Part shown: piece after piece, positions 19,070 to 27,591 of the stretch
Layout: the number at the start of each line of letters is the position of its first letter
How positions within the stretch are numbered: position 1 is the stretch's first letter
From: Roseicella sp. DB1501
Lineage (GTDB): Bacteria; Pseudomonadota; Alphaproteobacteria; Acetobacterales; Acetobacteraceae
DNA: 64,000 nt
NCBI RefSeq assembly: GCF_013112485.1
Contig: NZ_JABFHG010000012.1
Location: 1-64,000 of the forward strand
Direction: 5' to 3'
Translations under genes and position numbers: made by a program
The notes under the pieces: model-generated
What the model saw: only the letters and a program-made list of their open reading frames with translations
The model's database searches: none
Told to the model about the DNA's origin: nothing

Positions 19070-19981
19070 TTGCAGAACGATGACAACCGGCGGGAGCAGC
19101 GGGTCCTGGCCTGGTCGATCGCGGTCACCATGGTCCTCTCGGCCATCGGCATCGCCTGCGGCCTTTTCGCCAATTCCAGCTCCATCCTGTTCGACGGCCT
19201 CTATTCGCTGATCGACGCGGCGATGACCGCGCTGGCGCTCGGCGTCTCGGTGCTGCTCGGCCGCGGCGGGTCGCGGCATTTCCAGTTCGGCTTCTGGCAT
19301 CTCGAGCCGATGCTGGTGCTGCTGAACAGCGTCGTCCTGGCGCTCTCCTGCGGCTATGCCTTCCTCGGCGCGCTGAACGACCTGTTCCGCGCCGGCCGCG
19401 GCACGGATTTCGGCCCCGGCCTGGTCTATGTGGTCGGGGCGGGGACGACGGAGTTCCTGCTCTGGCTGGCGATGCGCCGGCAGGCCGCCCGGCTCGGCTC
19501 CGAGCTTGTCGCCCTCGATGCCCGCGCCTGGCTGGTCTCCGGCCTGCTGAGCATCGGGCTCGGCCTCAGCTTCGCCCTCGGCCTGGCGCTGCAGGGGACG
19601 CCATGGACGGCCTTCGTGCCCTATCTCGACCCCGCCATCCTCGCCGTCATGGCGCTCCTGCTGCTGCCCGTGCCGCTCGCCGCCTGCTGGCGGGCCGGCA
19701 AGGACATCCTGGAGATCGCGCCGAGCGAGCTCGACGAGCGGGTGCGGGCGATCGCGCGGGAGATCGTCGCCCGGCATGGCTTCCACGACTTCACCAGCTA
19801 TGTGGCGAAGACCGGCCGCGCCCGCTTCGTCGACATCACCTTCCTCGCCGGGCCGGAGCTGGGGGCGCGGCCGCTCGGCTATTTCGACGCCATCCGGGGC
19901 GAGATCGCTGCCGCGCTCGATGCAGCGCCGCCCAGCCATTGGCTGAACATCGAGTTCACCAGTGAGCGGAGATGGCTTTGA
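19070..19981 (+). CDS. Cation transporter of the CDF superfamily
   Basis: 303 aa with about six hydrophobic segments and a cytoplasmic C-terminal domain, as in cation diffusion facilitators. SSSILFDGLYSLIDAAMTAL holds the conserved metal-site aspartates of helix 2, and RHFQFGFWHLEPM replaces the usual HPYGHGKxE motif. The metal is not predictable. The start is uncertain: a TTG at 19070 is the only reasonable in-frame start, with weak GCAGGTG ahead of it. It is convergent with a Bug receptor, and repeat family 2 copy B follows its stop. Confidence 0.8.
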   Translation: MQNDDNRREQRVLAWSIAVTMVLSAIGIACGLFANSSSILFDGLYSLIDAAMTALALGVSVLLGRGGSRHFQFGFWHLEPMLVLLNSVVLALSCGYAFLGALNDLFRAGRGTDFGPGLVYVVGAGTTEFLLWLAMRRQAARLGSELVALDARAWLVSGLLSIGLGLSFALGLALQGTPWTAFVPYLDPAILAVMALLLLPVPLAACWRAGKDILEIAPSELDERVRAIAREIVARHGFHDFTSYVAKTGRARFVDITFLAGPELGARPLGYFDAIRGEIAAALDAAPPSHWLNIEFTSERRWL

Positions 19982-20023
19982 ACTCCCCGCGACGTCGCTG
20001 CGCGACACCGCGGGGCCCCGATG

Positions 20024-20130
20024 TTTCCCCACGAAGCCGCTGCGCGGCTCCGCAGGGCCCCCGTGATTCGCTGCGGGCCCAGGATCCGTCACAGCCTGCC
20101 GCGGCGAAGCCGCGTCAAGGCAACGGGAGG
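20024..20130 (-). repeat. Dispersed repeat family 2, copy B (minus orientation)
   Basis: Reverse complement matches copy A at 17156-17261 over about 107 bp, sharing CCCGTTGCCTTG, CCTGGGC and GCGGAGCCGCGCAGCGG blocks. In addition, the last unit of about 38 bp is duplicated in degenerate form at 19986-20023. It is located between the convergent 3' ends of the cation transporter and the Bug receptor genes. Confidence 0.65.
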
Positions 20131-20171
20131 CGTCAGGCTGCAGGGCTGCAAGGCCAAAGCGCGGCGTGCCG

Positions 20172-21146
20172 TCACGCCCGCCAGGGGCGGAGTTTCCAGA
20201 GGGCGTGCAGTTGCTCGTCCACCCGGGTCGCCATGCCCTGGTAGTCGGCGCCGATCAGCGGCCGCAACGGCATGTGCTGACGTGCCGCCTCGCGCCGGAA
20301 GTCGCCATCGGCGAGGGCGTCGCGGAAGGCCTCCTGCAGCCGCGCCGCGACCGCCGGCGGCAGGCCGGGCGGGGCGACGATGCCGCGCGCCGCGGCGGCG
20401 ACGATGTCGAAGCCGAGCTCGCGGAAGGTCGGCACCTCCGGCAGCTCGGCGACGCGGCCGGCGCTGGCCACCGCCAGGCCGCGCATCCGGCCCTCCTTGC
20501 TCAGCGTGGCGAGATCGGAGGTGTTGCCCACCCCCATCGCCAGATGCCCGCCGAGCAGCTGCGGCAGCAGCGGCGCGACGCCGTTGAAGGGCACGTGGAT
20601 GAGCGGCGGGATGCCGGCCAGCGCCTCGAAGGCCAGCATGGTGATGTGGTCGTCGCTGCCGACCCCGGTGGTGCCGTAGTCGAGCCCACCCGGCCTTGCC
20701 CGCGCCTGGGTGACGAGGTCGCCGAGCGTGCGGAAGGGGCTCTCCGACCGCACGTAGAAGCAGTTGGGATCCTCGACGATATTGGCGAGGAAGGTGAAGT
20801 CCAGCGCCCGGTAGCGCGCCGGCCGTTCGATCGGGATGGCGCTGTGCGCCGGGGTCGAGGTGGCGCCGAGCGTGTAGCCGTCCGGCGCCGCGTTGAAGAC
20901 CGCCTCGAGGCCGATCTGCGAGGCGGCGCCGGGCCGGTTGCTCACCACCGCGACCATGCCGGGGATGCGGGCGGCGACCAGCGGCATGACCAGGCGCGTC
21001 ATGATGTCGACGCCGCCGCCGGGCGGGAAGGGGACGATCACCTCGACCGGCCGCTCGGCGGGCCAGGCGGCCTGGGCCCTGGCGAGACGGGGCGAGGCGA
21101 GACGCGGCGCGGTCAGCGCGGCCGCGAGGAGCATGCGACGTTGCAT
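20172..21146 (-). CDS. Bug-family (TTT) periplasmic solute-binding receptor
   Basis: 324 aa. The signal sequence MQRRMLLAAALTAPRLASP ends near ARAQAAWP. WPAERPVEVIVPFPPGGGVD, NRPGAASQIGLEAV and TTGVGSDDHITML are conserved Bug cleft segments. GGAGG lies 9 bases before the ATG at 21146. No TctA or TctB membrane gene is nearby, as is common for orphan Bug receptors. Ligands are usually small carboxylates. Confidence 0.93.
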   Translation of the reverse strand: MQRRMLLAAALTAPRLASPRLARAQAAWPAERPVEVIVPFPPGGGVDIMTRLVMPLVAARIPGMVAVVSNRPGAASQIGLEAVFNAAPDGYTLGATSTPAHSAIPIERPARYRALDFTFLANIVEDPNCFYVRSESPFRTLGDLVTQARARPGGLDYGTTGVGSDDHITMLAFEALAGIPPLIHVPFNGVAPLLPQLLGGHLAMGVGNTSDLATLSKEGRMRGLAVASAGRVAELPEVPTFRELGFDIVAAAARGIVAPPGLPPAVAARLQEAFRDALADGDFRREAARQHMPLRPLIGADYQGMATRVDEQLHALWKLRPWRA

Positions 21147-21279
21147 GGACTTTGACCTCCCGGGCCGGCCTGTTGCCGCCGGCGCCGTTGCGATCAGCGC
21201 ACGGGCCAGCCGGGGCGGCAAGCGCGGCGGGTCGCGGGAATGCGCAATTTCGCCATGCTGCGCAGCGAGATTGGCCCCC

Positions 21280-23106
21280 GTGCCCGACCTGTCCATACCT
21301 CCCTTGGGGGCGCCCTCGGGACTCCCCCTGGCGCTGCGCCGCCTGGCCTTCGCCCTGCTCGTCCTCGGCCTGACGGCGCTGCAGCTCTGGCTCGCGGCAC
21401 GGGTGCTGGCGCCTGGCGGCTGGCTGCACTGGGAGGTTCTGGTGCTGCTCTGCTTCGCCGGCACCGCGCCCTGGACTGCGCTCTGCGCCGGCAATGCCCT
21501 GGTCGGCCTCGCCATCCTGCTCGGGGCGCCGAGCCCGGCCTCGGCCGTGCTGCCGGCCCTGCGGCAGCTGCGCCCCGGCCCGCCGGAGGCCCGCACGGCG
21601 ATCGCCGTCTGCATCCGCAACGAGGCCATGGCGCAGGTGCTGCCGCCGCTCGGCCGGCTGCTCGACGGGCTGGAGGCGGCGGGCGTGGCGGACCGCTTCA
21701 CCCTATGGCTGCTCTCCGACACCGAGGCGCCGGCGCTGGCGGCGGCCGAGGCGGCGGCGGTCGAGGCCTTCCGCGCCGCGCGTGGCGGCGGTGGCATCGC
21801 CCTGCGCTACCGTCGCCGCACCGCGAATACCGGCTTTAAGGCCGGCAATGTCATGGATTTCCTCGACCGGCACGTGGCGGACGAGACCTTCATGCTCTGC
21901 CTCGACGCCGATAGCGAGATGTCGGCGCCGGCGGTGCTGCGCCTCGTCGCCTGCATGGAGGCGGATCCGCGGATCGGCATCCTGCAGCAGCTCATCGTCG
22001 GGCGGCCGGCGGGCGCCGCCTTTCCGCGGCTGTTCCAGTTCGGCATGCGCGCCGGGATGCGGAGCTGGGCGACCGGCCAGGCCTGGTGGCAGGGGCCGGA
22101 CGGGCCGTACTGGGGGCATAACGCGCTCATCCGCATCGCCCCCTTTCGGCAGCACTGCCGGCTGGAGGCGCTGACCGACGGCAGCCCGATCCTCAGCCAC
22201 GACCAGGTCGAGGCGGTGCGGCTGCACGCCGCCGGCTGGAAGGTCTGCTGCCTGCCGCTGGAGGAGGGCAGCATGGAGGGCAACCCGCCCGCCCTGCCGG
22301 AATTCATGGCGCGCGACCTGCGCTGGGCGGCGGGGAACATGCAGTACTGGGACCTGCTCTTCCTGCCCGGGCAGAGCGCCATGGGGCGCTGGCAGCTCGT
22401 GCAGGCGATCCTGCTCTTCCTGGCGGCGCCGCTCTGGGTCGGCGTGCTCCTCTTCGCTGCGCTGAACGCCGTGGCGGGCGGCGCCGCGGCGACGCCGCCG
22501 GGCGCGCTGCTGGCCCTGATGGTCGCCGTCTGGGCCATGCTGCACGCGCCGAAGCTCGCGGGCTATGCCGAGGTGCTGCTGCGCCCGGCCCATGCCGCGC
22601 GCTATGGCGGCCGCGCCGCCTTTCTCCGCGGTGCCGCGGCGGAGCTTGGCTTCACCACGCTGCTCGACCCGGTCTCCATCCTCAACAAGGCGATCTTCCT
22701 GGTCGCGCTGCCCTTCGGCCGGCGGTCGCGGGGCTGGGCGCCGCAGAACCGCGCCGATCGCGGCGTCGCCTGGGCGGATGCGGCGCGGCTGCTCTGGCCG
22801 CATACCGGCTTCGGCCTCGCTGTCCTCGGGCTGCTCGCAGGCCTCGCGCCGGCGGCGCTGCCCTGGGCGCTGCCCTTCGCCGGCGGGCTGCTGCTGGCGA
22901 TCCCCTTCTGCGTGCTCACCGCCTCGCCGGCGCTCTCCCGCTGGTTGCGCGACCGCCGGGTGGCGGCGACGCCGGAGGAGCTGGCCGGGGCCGCCGCGCC
23001 GGCTCAGCCGCGCGCGGCAGGGGGCCAGGTGGCAGGGGGCCAGGTGGCAGGGGGCCAAGCGGCAGGCGGCCAGGCAGCAGGGGGCATCGCCTCCATGGCG
23101 CGGTAG
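21280..23106 (+). CDS. mdoH: Glucans biosynthesis glucosyltransferase, short MdoH/OpgH type
   Basis: 608 aa from the GTG at 21280. A GT2 domain carries DTEAPALA and CLDADSEMSAP (the D and DxD motifs), YRRRTANTGFKAGNVMDFLD, HNALIRIAPFRQHC, ILSHDQVEAVRLHAAGW and LRWAAGNM in the place of the (Q/R)xxRW motif. Several membrane helices flank it. This matches the osmoregulated periplasmic glucan polymerase but is shorter than the roughly 850-aa E. coli protein. No mdoG is adjacent. The C-terminus is a five-residue repeat (GGQVA/GGQAA) encoded by a 15-bp tandem repeat, and it overlaps the convergent enolase-type gene by 103 bp. The start codon is uncertain. Confidence 0.82.
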   Translation: MPDLSIPPLGAPSGLPLALRRLAFALLVLGLTALQLWLAARVLAPGGWLHWEVLVLLCFAGTAPWTALCAGNALVGLAILLGAPSPASAVLPALRQLRPGPPEARTAIAVCIRNEAMAQVLPPLGRLLDGLEAAGVADRFTLWLLSDTEAPALAAAEAAAVEAFRAARGGGGIALRYRRRTANTGFKAGNVMDFLDRHVADETFMLCLDADSEMSAPAVLRLVACMEADPRIGILQQLIVGRPAGAAFPRLFQFGMRAGMRSWATGQAWWQGPDGPYWGHNALIRIAPFRQHCRLEALTDGSPILSHDQVEAVRLHAAGWKVCCLPLEEGSMEGNPPALPEFMARDLRWAAGNMQYWDLLFLPGQSAMGRWQLVQAILLFLAAPLWVGVLLFAALNAVAGGAAATPPGALLALMVAVWAMLHAPKLAGYAEVLLRPAHAARYGGRAAFLRGAAAELGFTTLLDPVSILNKAIFLVALPFGRRSRGWAPQNRADRGVAWADAARLLWPHTGFGLAVLGLLAGLAPAALPWALPFAGGLLLAIPFCVLTASPALSRWLRDRRVAATPEELAGAAAPAQPRAAGGQVAGGQVAGGQAAGGQAAGGIASMAR

Positions 23107-24482
23107 TCCGGCTCCTCGCTGGTCCCGAGCCCCGGCCGGTCGAGCGAGCCGAGCTCCAGCAGGCCCTCGCGCAGGCGAAGCCGCGGCCCGCGCGGCGTAT
23201 CGGCATAGAGGTCCGGATGCGCCTCCATGAAGCGCACCGCCTCCGCCTTCGGCCGGCCGGCGAAGCCGTCGATGAAGTGGTGGCCGTTGCGCTCGACATG
23301 CGCGAGGCCGAGCAATGCGACCAGCGCCAGGTCCTGCTGCAGCGAGACGCCGGCCAGCGTCGTCAGATCCTCGCCGGAGAGGAAATGCTGCCCGCCCGCG
23401 GTATTCCAGGCGCGGCAGCGCGCGAGGTTGACCAGGCTGCGCCAGAGCCCCTTGCAGGACTTGCTGGAGACGCCGGCATAGCCGAGGGCGCGGGCCCGGG
23501 GGAAGGCGTCCAGCGCCCCGTCGCTCTCGTCGATGATGACCGGCCGCGCCGCGGCCAGCGCCGCCATCCCGGTCTCGAGCGCCCGGGCCCGCGTCACCGG
23601 CTGCTCGATGAAGAGGATCGAGGCGCGCAGCCGCGCCAGCCGTGGCTCCGCCTCCATCGCCCGCCACAGCGCGACGGCGCCCTCGGCATCGGCATACTGC
23701 TCGTTGCCGTCGAGGGTCGCGTGATAGAGGTGCAGCCGGTCCAGCACGGCGGCGATGCGGCAGAGCCGGTCGATATCCGCCTCCACCTGGCCGGCGACCT
23801 TCAGCTTCCAGTAGCGGTGGCGATAGGTGGCGGCCACCTCCTCCAGCGTCTCGGGCAGGCCGTCCGCCACCCGCCCGGTCTGATCCGCCGCGGTGATCGG
23901 ATCGACCAGCCCGACCGTGTGGCGCGCATGGATGCGCCGCGCCGGCGCCAGCCTGCCGAGCAGCGCGGCGAAATCGAAGCCGGCGAGATCGGGCGCCACC
24001 GCATGCGGCGCCATGCCGCCGATATTCGCCCGCATGCCGGCGAAGACGGAGAGGCCGTGCCGCTTCAGCAGCGCGTCCAGCACGGCGCGGTCGACCAGGG
24101 CGCGGCCGTAGCTGGCGACCAGCGGGTTCAGCCCCTCGGCGGCGCAGGCCGCGACCTGCTCGGCATAGCTGTCGGCGGAATGCCCGAAGGCGGTGTTGGC
24201 GCCGGCGGCGAGCGTCGCCGCGGAGGCCAGTTCCAGCGAGCGCCGCAGCTGGTCCTCGTTCTGCGCATCCGAGAGGGCGGGGTCCTTGTCGAACCATTTG
24301 GCGGCCAGGCTTTCCGCCGCCACACCCCAGGCCTCGCCGCCGGCCTCGTCGCGCAGCCGCAGCCGCAGCACCGTCTGCCGGCCATGGGTGACCGTGATGA
24401 CGCCGAAGCGGAAGGGAAGACGCAGGGTGAAGGGCCATTCATGCCGCTCGATGGCGGTGACCGTGACGCGCGGCGCGCTCAT
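23004..24482 (-). CDS. Enolase-superfamily (mandelate racemase / muconate lactonizing-like) protein
   Basis: 492 aa. The N-terminal capping domain (LRLPFRFGVITVTHGRQTVL) is followed by a barrel in which YWKLKVAG gives a catalytic lysine position, LDGNEQYAD, FIEQPVT and IIDESDG give the three acidic metal ligands, and SSKSCKG gives a second lysine. The substrate is likely an acid sugar or a related carboxylate but cannot be assigned. The ATG at 24482 is preferred over a longer frame to 24599. The last 25 or so residues are a PPAAW/PPATW repeat encoded antisense to the MdoH tail, so the two C-termini share a 103-bp overlap. Confidence 0.8.
   Translation of the reverse strand: MSAPRVTVTAIERHEWPFTLRLPFRFGVITVTHGRQTVLRLRLRDEAGGEAWGVAAESLAAKWFDKDPALSDAQNEDQLRRSLELASAATLAAGANTAFGHSADSYAEQVAACAAEGLNPLVASYGRALVDRAVLDALLKRHGLSVFAGMRANIGGMAPHAVAPDLAGFDFAALLGRLAPARRIHARHTVGLVDPITAADQTGRVADGLPETLEEVAATYRHRYWKLKVAGQVEADIDRLCRIAAVLDRLHLYHATLDGNEQYADAEGAVALWRAMEAEPRLARLRASILFIEQPVTRARALETGMAALAAARPVIIDESDGALDAFPRARALGYAGVSSKSCKGLWRSLVNLARCRAWNTAGGQHFLSGEDLTTLAGVSLQQDLALVALLGLAHVERNGHHFIDGFAGRPKAEAVRFMEAHPDLYADTPRGPRLRLREGLLELGSLDRPGLGTSEEPDYRAMEAMPPAAWPPAAWPPATWPPATWPPAARG
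23017..23086. repeat. 15-bp tandem repeat, about 4.7 units
   Basis: Units at 23017, 23032, 23047, 23062 and a partial unit at 23077, consensus GCAGGGGGCCAGGTG. The 15-bp period keeps both strands open: plus reads GGQVA-type pentapeptides at the end of the MdoH protein, minus reads PPATW-type pentapeptides at the end of the enolase-superfamily protein. Confidence 0.9.
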
Positions 24483-24698
24483 GCCGCACGTCCCCGCGGG
24501 ACCTCGTCGCACGGCATCGGGCGCATCCGCATGGGCTCCTCCTCTGGCTACAGGCCCTGGGCCCGCGCCTTCGGGCGGGCACGCCGCCATGGCGGGCAAA
24601 TCGGACCGAATTCGATACGGTTGTCTTCCGGGAAACCTGACGGGTTTCGAGAGTTAAAAAAAAGGAGCAGCAACGACAATCTGAGCTTGGAGGCCAGA

Positions 24699-24965
24699 AT
24701 GGCAACAAATGCTGATTTATATGCTGCGCAAACGCAACTCGAAGACGCCTATCTCCAGGTGCTTCGACGCGCGCAGGCCCTCTCGATCGTGCGGCTCTAC
24801 GAAGAGACATTTTACCAGCTTGATGACCTGCCGCTGAGCGAACAAATTGCGCGATTGAATCAAGTAAGGGCCCTCATCGAGGACGTCGCGGCGGGAAAGA
24901 TCAGCGCCTCGGACCTGCCGGTGCCGCCCGATCAACTCCACGCCGGGGCCGATCTGTCCCGCTGA
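24699..24965 (+). CDS. Small protein of unknown function (88 aa)
   Basis: ATG at 24699 with GGAGG eight bases upstream. The peptide is mostly helical and charged (LYAAQTQLEDAYLQVLRRAQ, LSEQIARLNQVRALIEDVAA) with no signal peptide or membrane helix. The first part and its leader (TTAAAAAAAAGGAGC at 24654-24668) are clearly richer in A+T than the surroundings, a possible sign of transfer. I do not recognise a family. Confidence 0.7.
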   Translation: MATNADLYAAQTQLEDAYLQVLRRAQALSIVRLYEETFYQLDDLPLSEQIARLNQVRALIEDVAAGKISASDLPVPPDQLHAGADLSR

Positions 24966-25005
24966 CGGTCCCGCTTGACCGGCGCGGCGCGCGCGGCGGT
25001 CCGGC

Positions 25006-26121
25006 TCAGCCGAGCAGGCGGCCGATGACGCGCGCGGTGTAATCCACCACCGGGATCACCCGGCCGTAATTGATCCGGGTCGGGCCGATGACGCCGATGG
25101 CGCCGACGATGCGCTCCTGCCCGTTGCGGAAGGGCGCAACCACCATCGAGAGGCCGGCGGTGTCGAACAGCCCGCTCTCGGCGCCGATGAAGATCTGCAC
25201 CCCCTCGCCGCGCTGCGCCAGTTCCAGCAGGCGGAGCACCGTCTCCTGCGCCTCCAGCCGCTCGAACAGCGACTGGATCTCCTGCACGCGGGCGATCTGG
25301 TCGAGGTTCTGCAGCAGCTTGTGCTGGCCGCGGACGATGAGGCTACCGGCATTGCCGCCGGCCCAGGTGGCGACCCCGGCCTCGATCACCTGATGCGTCA
25401 GGGCGTCGAGAGCGGTGCGGTTGGCCGCGATCTCCTCGTTCACCTTGGCCCGCGCCTCGTCCAGGCTGCGGCCGGCGAGCCGGGCGTTCAGGTAGTTGCT
25501 GGCCTGGGCGAGAGCGGAGGGCGGCAGGCCGGACGGCACCTCGATGACCCGGTTCTCCACCTGCCCGTCATCGGTGACCAGCACCACCAGGGCGCGCCCG
25601 GGGCCGAGGGCCACGAATTCCATGTGGCGGATCCGCCCCTCGCTCTTCGGCGCCACCACCAGCCCGGCGGCGCCGGCGAGGCCGGAGAGCATCTGCCCGG
25701 CCTCGGCCAGCGTCTCCTGCAGCGACCGGCCGGAGGCGGCGCAGCGGGCGGCGATCGCCTCCCGCTCGGTCTCGCCGAGATCGCCGAATTCCAGCAACCC
25801 GTCGACGAAGAGCCTGAGGCCGCGATCGGTCGGCAGCCGGCCGGCGCTGGTATGCGGAGCGTAGAGGAAGCCGGCCTCCTCCAGATCCGCCATCACGTTG
25901 CGGATGGAGGCGGGGGAGAGGCCGAGGGGCAGGCGGCGGGAGAGGGTGCGGGAGCCCACCGGCTCGCCGGTCAGCACGTAGAGCTCGACCAGCTCGCGGA
26001 GGATGGTCGCGCTCCGGCTATCGAGGCCGGCGACCGAAGCCCCCGCGCCGGAAGCCCCCATCGCGCCGGCCAGCGCTTTTGGAGAGGGCATCATCCTGCG
26101 GTTCGGATCCAGTCGGGACAC
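25006..26121 (-). CDS. hrcA: Heat-inducible transcriptional repressor HrcA
   Basis: 371 aa with the winged-helix part (ILRELVELYVLTGEPVGSRT, SPASIRNVMADLEEAGFL, PHTSAGRLPTDRGLRLFVD) and the ligand domain ending INYGRVIPVVDYTARVIG. HrcA binds CIRCE sites upstream of groESL and dnaK-type genes. The start at 26121 is GTG; an ATG at 26094 is an alternative. No grpE follows it here and no CIRCE element is visible in its upstream region, so it stands alone. Confidence 0.96.
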   Translation of the reverse strand: MSRLDPNRRMMPSPKALAGAMGASGAGASVAGLDSRSATILRELVELYVLTGEPVGSRTLSRRLPLGLSPASIRNVMADLEEAGFLYAPHTSAGRLPTDRGLRLFVDGLLEFGDLGETEREAIAARCAASGRSLQETLAEAGQMLSGLAGAAGLVVAPKSEGRIRHMEFVALGPGRALVVLVTDDGQVENRVIEVPSGLPPSALAQASNYLNARLAGRSLDEARAKVNEEIAANRTALDALTHQVIEAGVATWAGGNAGSLIVRGQHKLLQNLDQIARVQEIQSLFERLEAQETVLRLLELAQRGEGVQIFIGAESGLFDTAGLSMVVAPFRNGQERIVGAIGVIGPTRINYGRVIPVVDYTARVIGRLLG

Positions 26122-26205
26122 GGTATGAGGCTAGGGATGGGGGTGCCAAAGGTCAACCGCCGGCTTGCCGATCCGCCCGCGCGATGCCTATAAGAGCGAC
26201 CCGGC

Positions 26206-26280
26206 GCGGGCGTAGTTCAGAGGTAGAACGTCAGCTTCCCAAGCTGAATGTCGTGGGTTCGATTCCCATCGCCCGCTCCA
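26206..26280 (+). tRNA. tRNA-Gly, anticodon CCC
   Basis: Acceptor stem GCGGGCG/CGCCCGC, D-arm GTTC/GAAC, anticodon stem TCAGC/GCTGA with loop TTCCCAA (anticodon CCC, reads GGG), and a T-arm GTGGG-TTCGATT-CCCAT. The CCA end is encoded in the DNA. All four arms pair. Confidence 0.97.
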
Positions 26281-26319
26281 GCCCTTCCCCGACATTCGGA
26301 TCCGACTCGGCCGGCCCAT

Positions 26320-26805
26320 TCACGGCTCCTCCAGCCTCATCCCGGCCAGCACGGCCTCGATCCGCGGCCAGAGGGTCTTGAAGATCTCGGCATAGGCCGC
26401 CTGCCGGGCCGGGTCCTCCGCCAGCGCCGCCGTATCGGGGTGCAGTTCCCGCGCCAGCAGGCGCCGCAGCGTGCCGAGCCGGGCCTGCGGCGCCGTCAGC
26501 GCGGCCAGGCGCGCCTCGGCCCGTTCCGCCCGCTGCAGCGCCGCCTGCAGCTCCGCCCGCAGCCGCGCGGCGATGGCCGGCTCGTCCTGCGCCGCATGCA
26601 GGGAGGCGCGGCGGCGCGACCCCAGGACCGGATGCGCGCCATCCGGCCCGGCCGGGCCGATGAGGCCATCCGCCTCCATGCGGCGGAGGAAGCTGGCCGT
26701 CGCGGTGGGGCTCGCATCCAGGCCGCGCCGCATGCCCTCGAACGTCAGGCTCGTCCGGCCCTGCATCCAGGCCAGGGCGTCCTCGTACTGCAGGAATCGC
26801 GCCAT
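26320..26805 (-). CDS. Winged-helix plus J-like C-terminal protein, unknown function
   Basis: 161 aa. The first 60 residues (YEDALAWMQGRTSLTFEGMR, then ATASFLRRMEADGLIGP) resemble a winged-helix domain of FtsK-gamma type. A helical charged region follows, and the C-terminus RLLARELHPDTAALAEDPAR contains an HPD triplet followed by a helix (AYAEIFKTLWPRIEAVL) as in J-domains, though the usual helix I is short or absent. I infer a DNA- or chaperone-linked adaptor. It is convergent with tRNA-Gly and divergent from the transglycosylase gene. Confidence 0.6.
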   Translation of the reverse strand: MARFLQYEDALAWMQGRTSLTFEGMRRGLDASPTATASFLRRMEADGLIGPAGPDGAHPVLGSRRRASLHAAQDEPAIAARLRAELQAALQRAERAEARLAALTAPQARLGTLRRLLARELHPDTAALAEDPARQAAYAEIFKTLWPRIEAVLAGMRLEEP

Positions 26806-26862
26806 CGCGTGGCAGGCCTCGTCTTTGTGCTTTGGTGAGCGCCTGCACCTAGCCTGCCAGTC

Positions 26863-27591
26863 ATGATGATCTCGATAATGCGTCGGGTGCTCGTTGCGGT
26901 GCTCGGCCTGTTCCCGCTGATGGCCGCCGCGCAGGACCGCTTGGCCTGCGGCTCGGCCGTCGCGCAGGCCGAGGGCGAGGCCGGGTTGCCGCCCGGGCTG
27001 CTGCAGGCCATCGCGCGGACCGAATCCGGCCGGCGCGACCCGACGAGCGGACGGATCGAGCCCTGGCCCTGGACGCTGAACGCCGCCGGCATGGGCCTGC
27101 ATGCGCCGAGCCGTGCCGCGGCGCTCGCCACCGTTGCCGCGCTGCGGGCGCAGGGGATCCGCTCCATCGATGTCGGCTGCCTGCAGGTGAACCTGCTGCA
27201 TCACCCGGCCGCCTTCGGCTCGCTTGAGGAGGCCTTCGATCCCCTGGCCAACGCCCGCTATGCCGCGCGCTTCCTGCGCGAGCTGCATCAGCGTGCCGGC
27301 GGCGACTGGGGCGAGGCGATCGCCCGCTACCATTCCGCGACACCCGAGCGCGGCGCCGCCTATCGCCTCCGCGTCCTCGCCAGCCTGGAGGGGGTGGGCC
27401 AAGGGGCAGGGCAGGGAGTGGGAACGGCGCTGGCGAACGCAGCGCCACCTGCCATGCGCATGCCGCCGCTCCTGCAGGCGGCGATCCCGGTCTTCGTGCC
27501 GCGCGCCCTCGCGGCCCGCGATGCGGGCCCGCCGCCTGCGCCGGCGACGGCGCGATGGCTGCCGCGGATCATCACGCCGACGCTGCGCTAA
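26863..27591 (+). CDS. Lytic transglycosylase (SLT domain)
   Basis: 242 aa. A signal peptide (VLVAVLGLFPLMAAAQ) precedes an SLT domain: LLQAIARTESGRRDP holds the catalytic Glu, IDVGCLQVNLLHHPAAF and YAARFLRELHQRAGGDWGEA follow the family pattern, and IARYHSATPERGAAYRLRVL closes it. It cleaves peptidoglycan in the periplasm, probably to let the adjacent Tad pilus or another envelope machine through. The TAA stop coincides with the first bases of repeat family 1 copy 3, so the natural C-terminus may have been altered. Starts at 26863, 26866 or 26878 are possible. Confidence 0.87.
   Translation: MMISIMRRVLVAVLGLFPLMAAAQDRLACGSAVAQAEGEAGLPPGLLQAIARTESGRRDPTSGRIEPWPWTLNAAGMGLHAPSRAAALATVAALRAQGIRSIDVGCLQVNLLHHPAAFGSLEEAFDPLANARYAARFLRELHQRAGGDWGEAIARYHSATPERGAAYRLRVLASLEGVGQGAGQGVGTALANAAPPAMRMPPLLQAAIPVFVPRALAARDAGPPPAPATARWLPRIITPTLR

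Noticed and set aside
23017-23086. CRISPR-like repetition
   Set aside because: Units are contiguous 15-bp tandem repeats without spacers and lie inside coding sequence.
24632-24648. GAAACC/GGTTTC hairpin before an A-run as a terminator
   Set aside because: The run after the stem on the plus strand is A, not T, and on the minus strand the T-run comes before the stem; it does not fit an intrinsic terminator.
26122-26205. CIRCE element for hrcA
   Set aside because: No TTAGCACTC-N9-GAGTGCTAA-like inverted repeat is visible in the upstream region.
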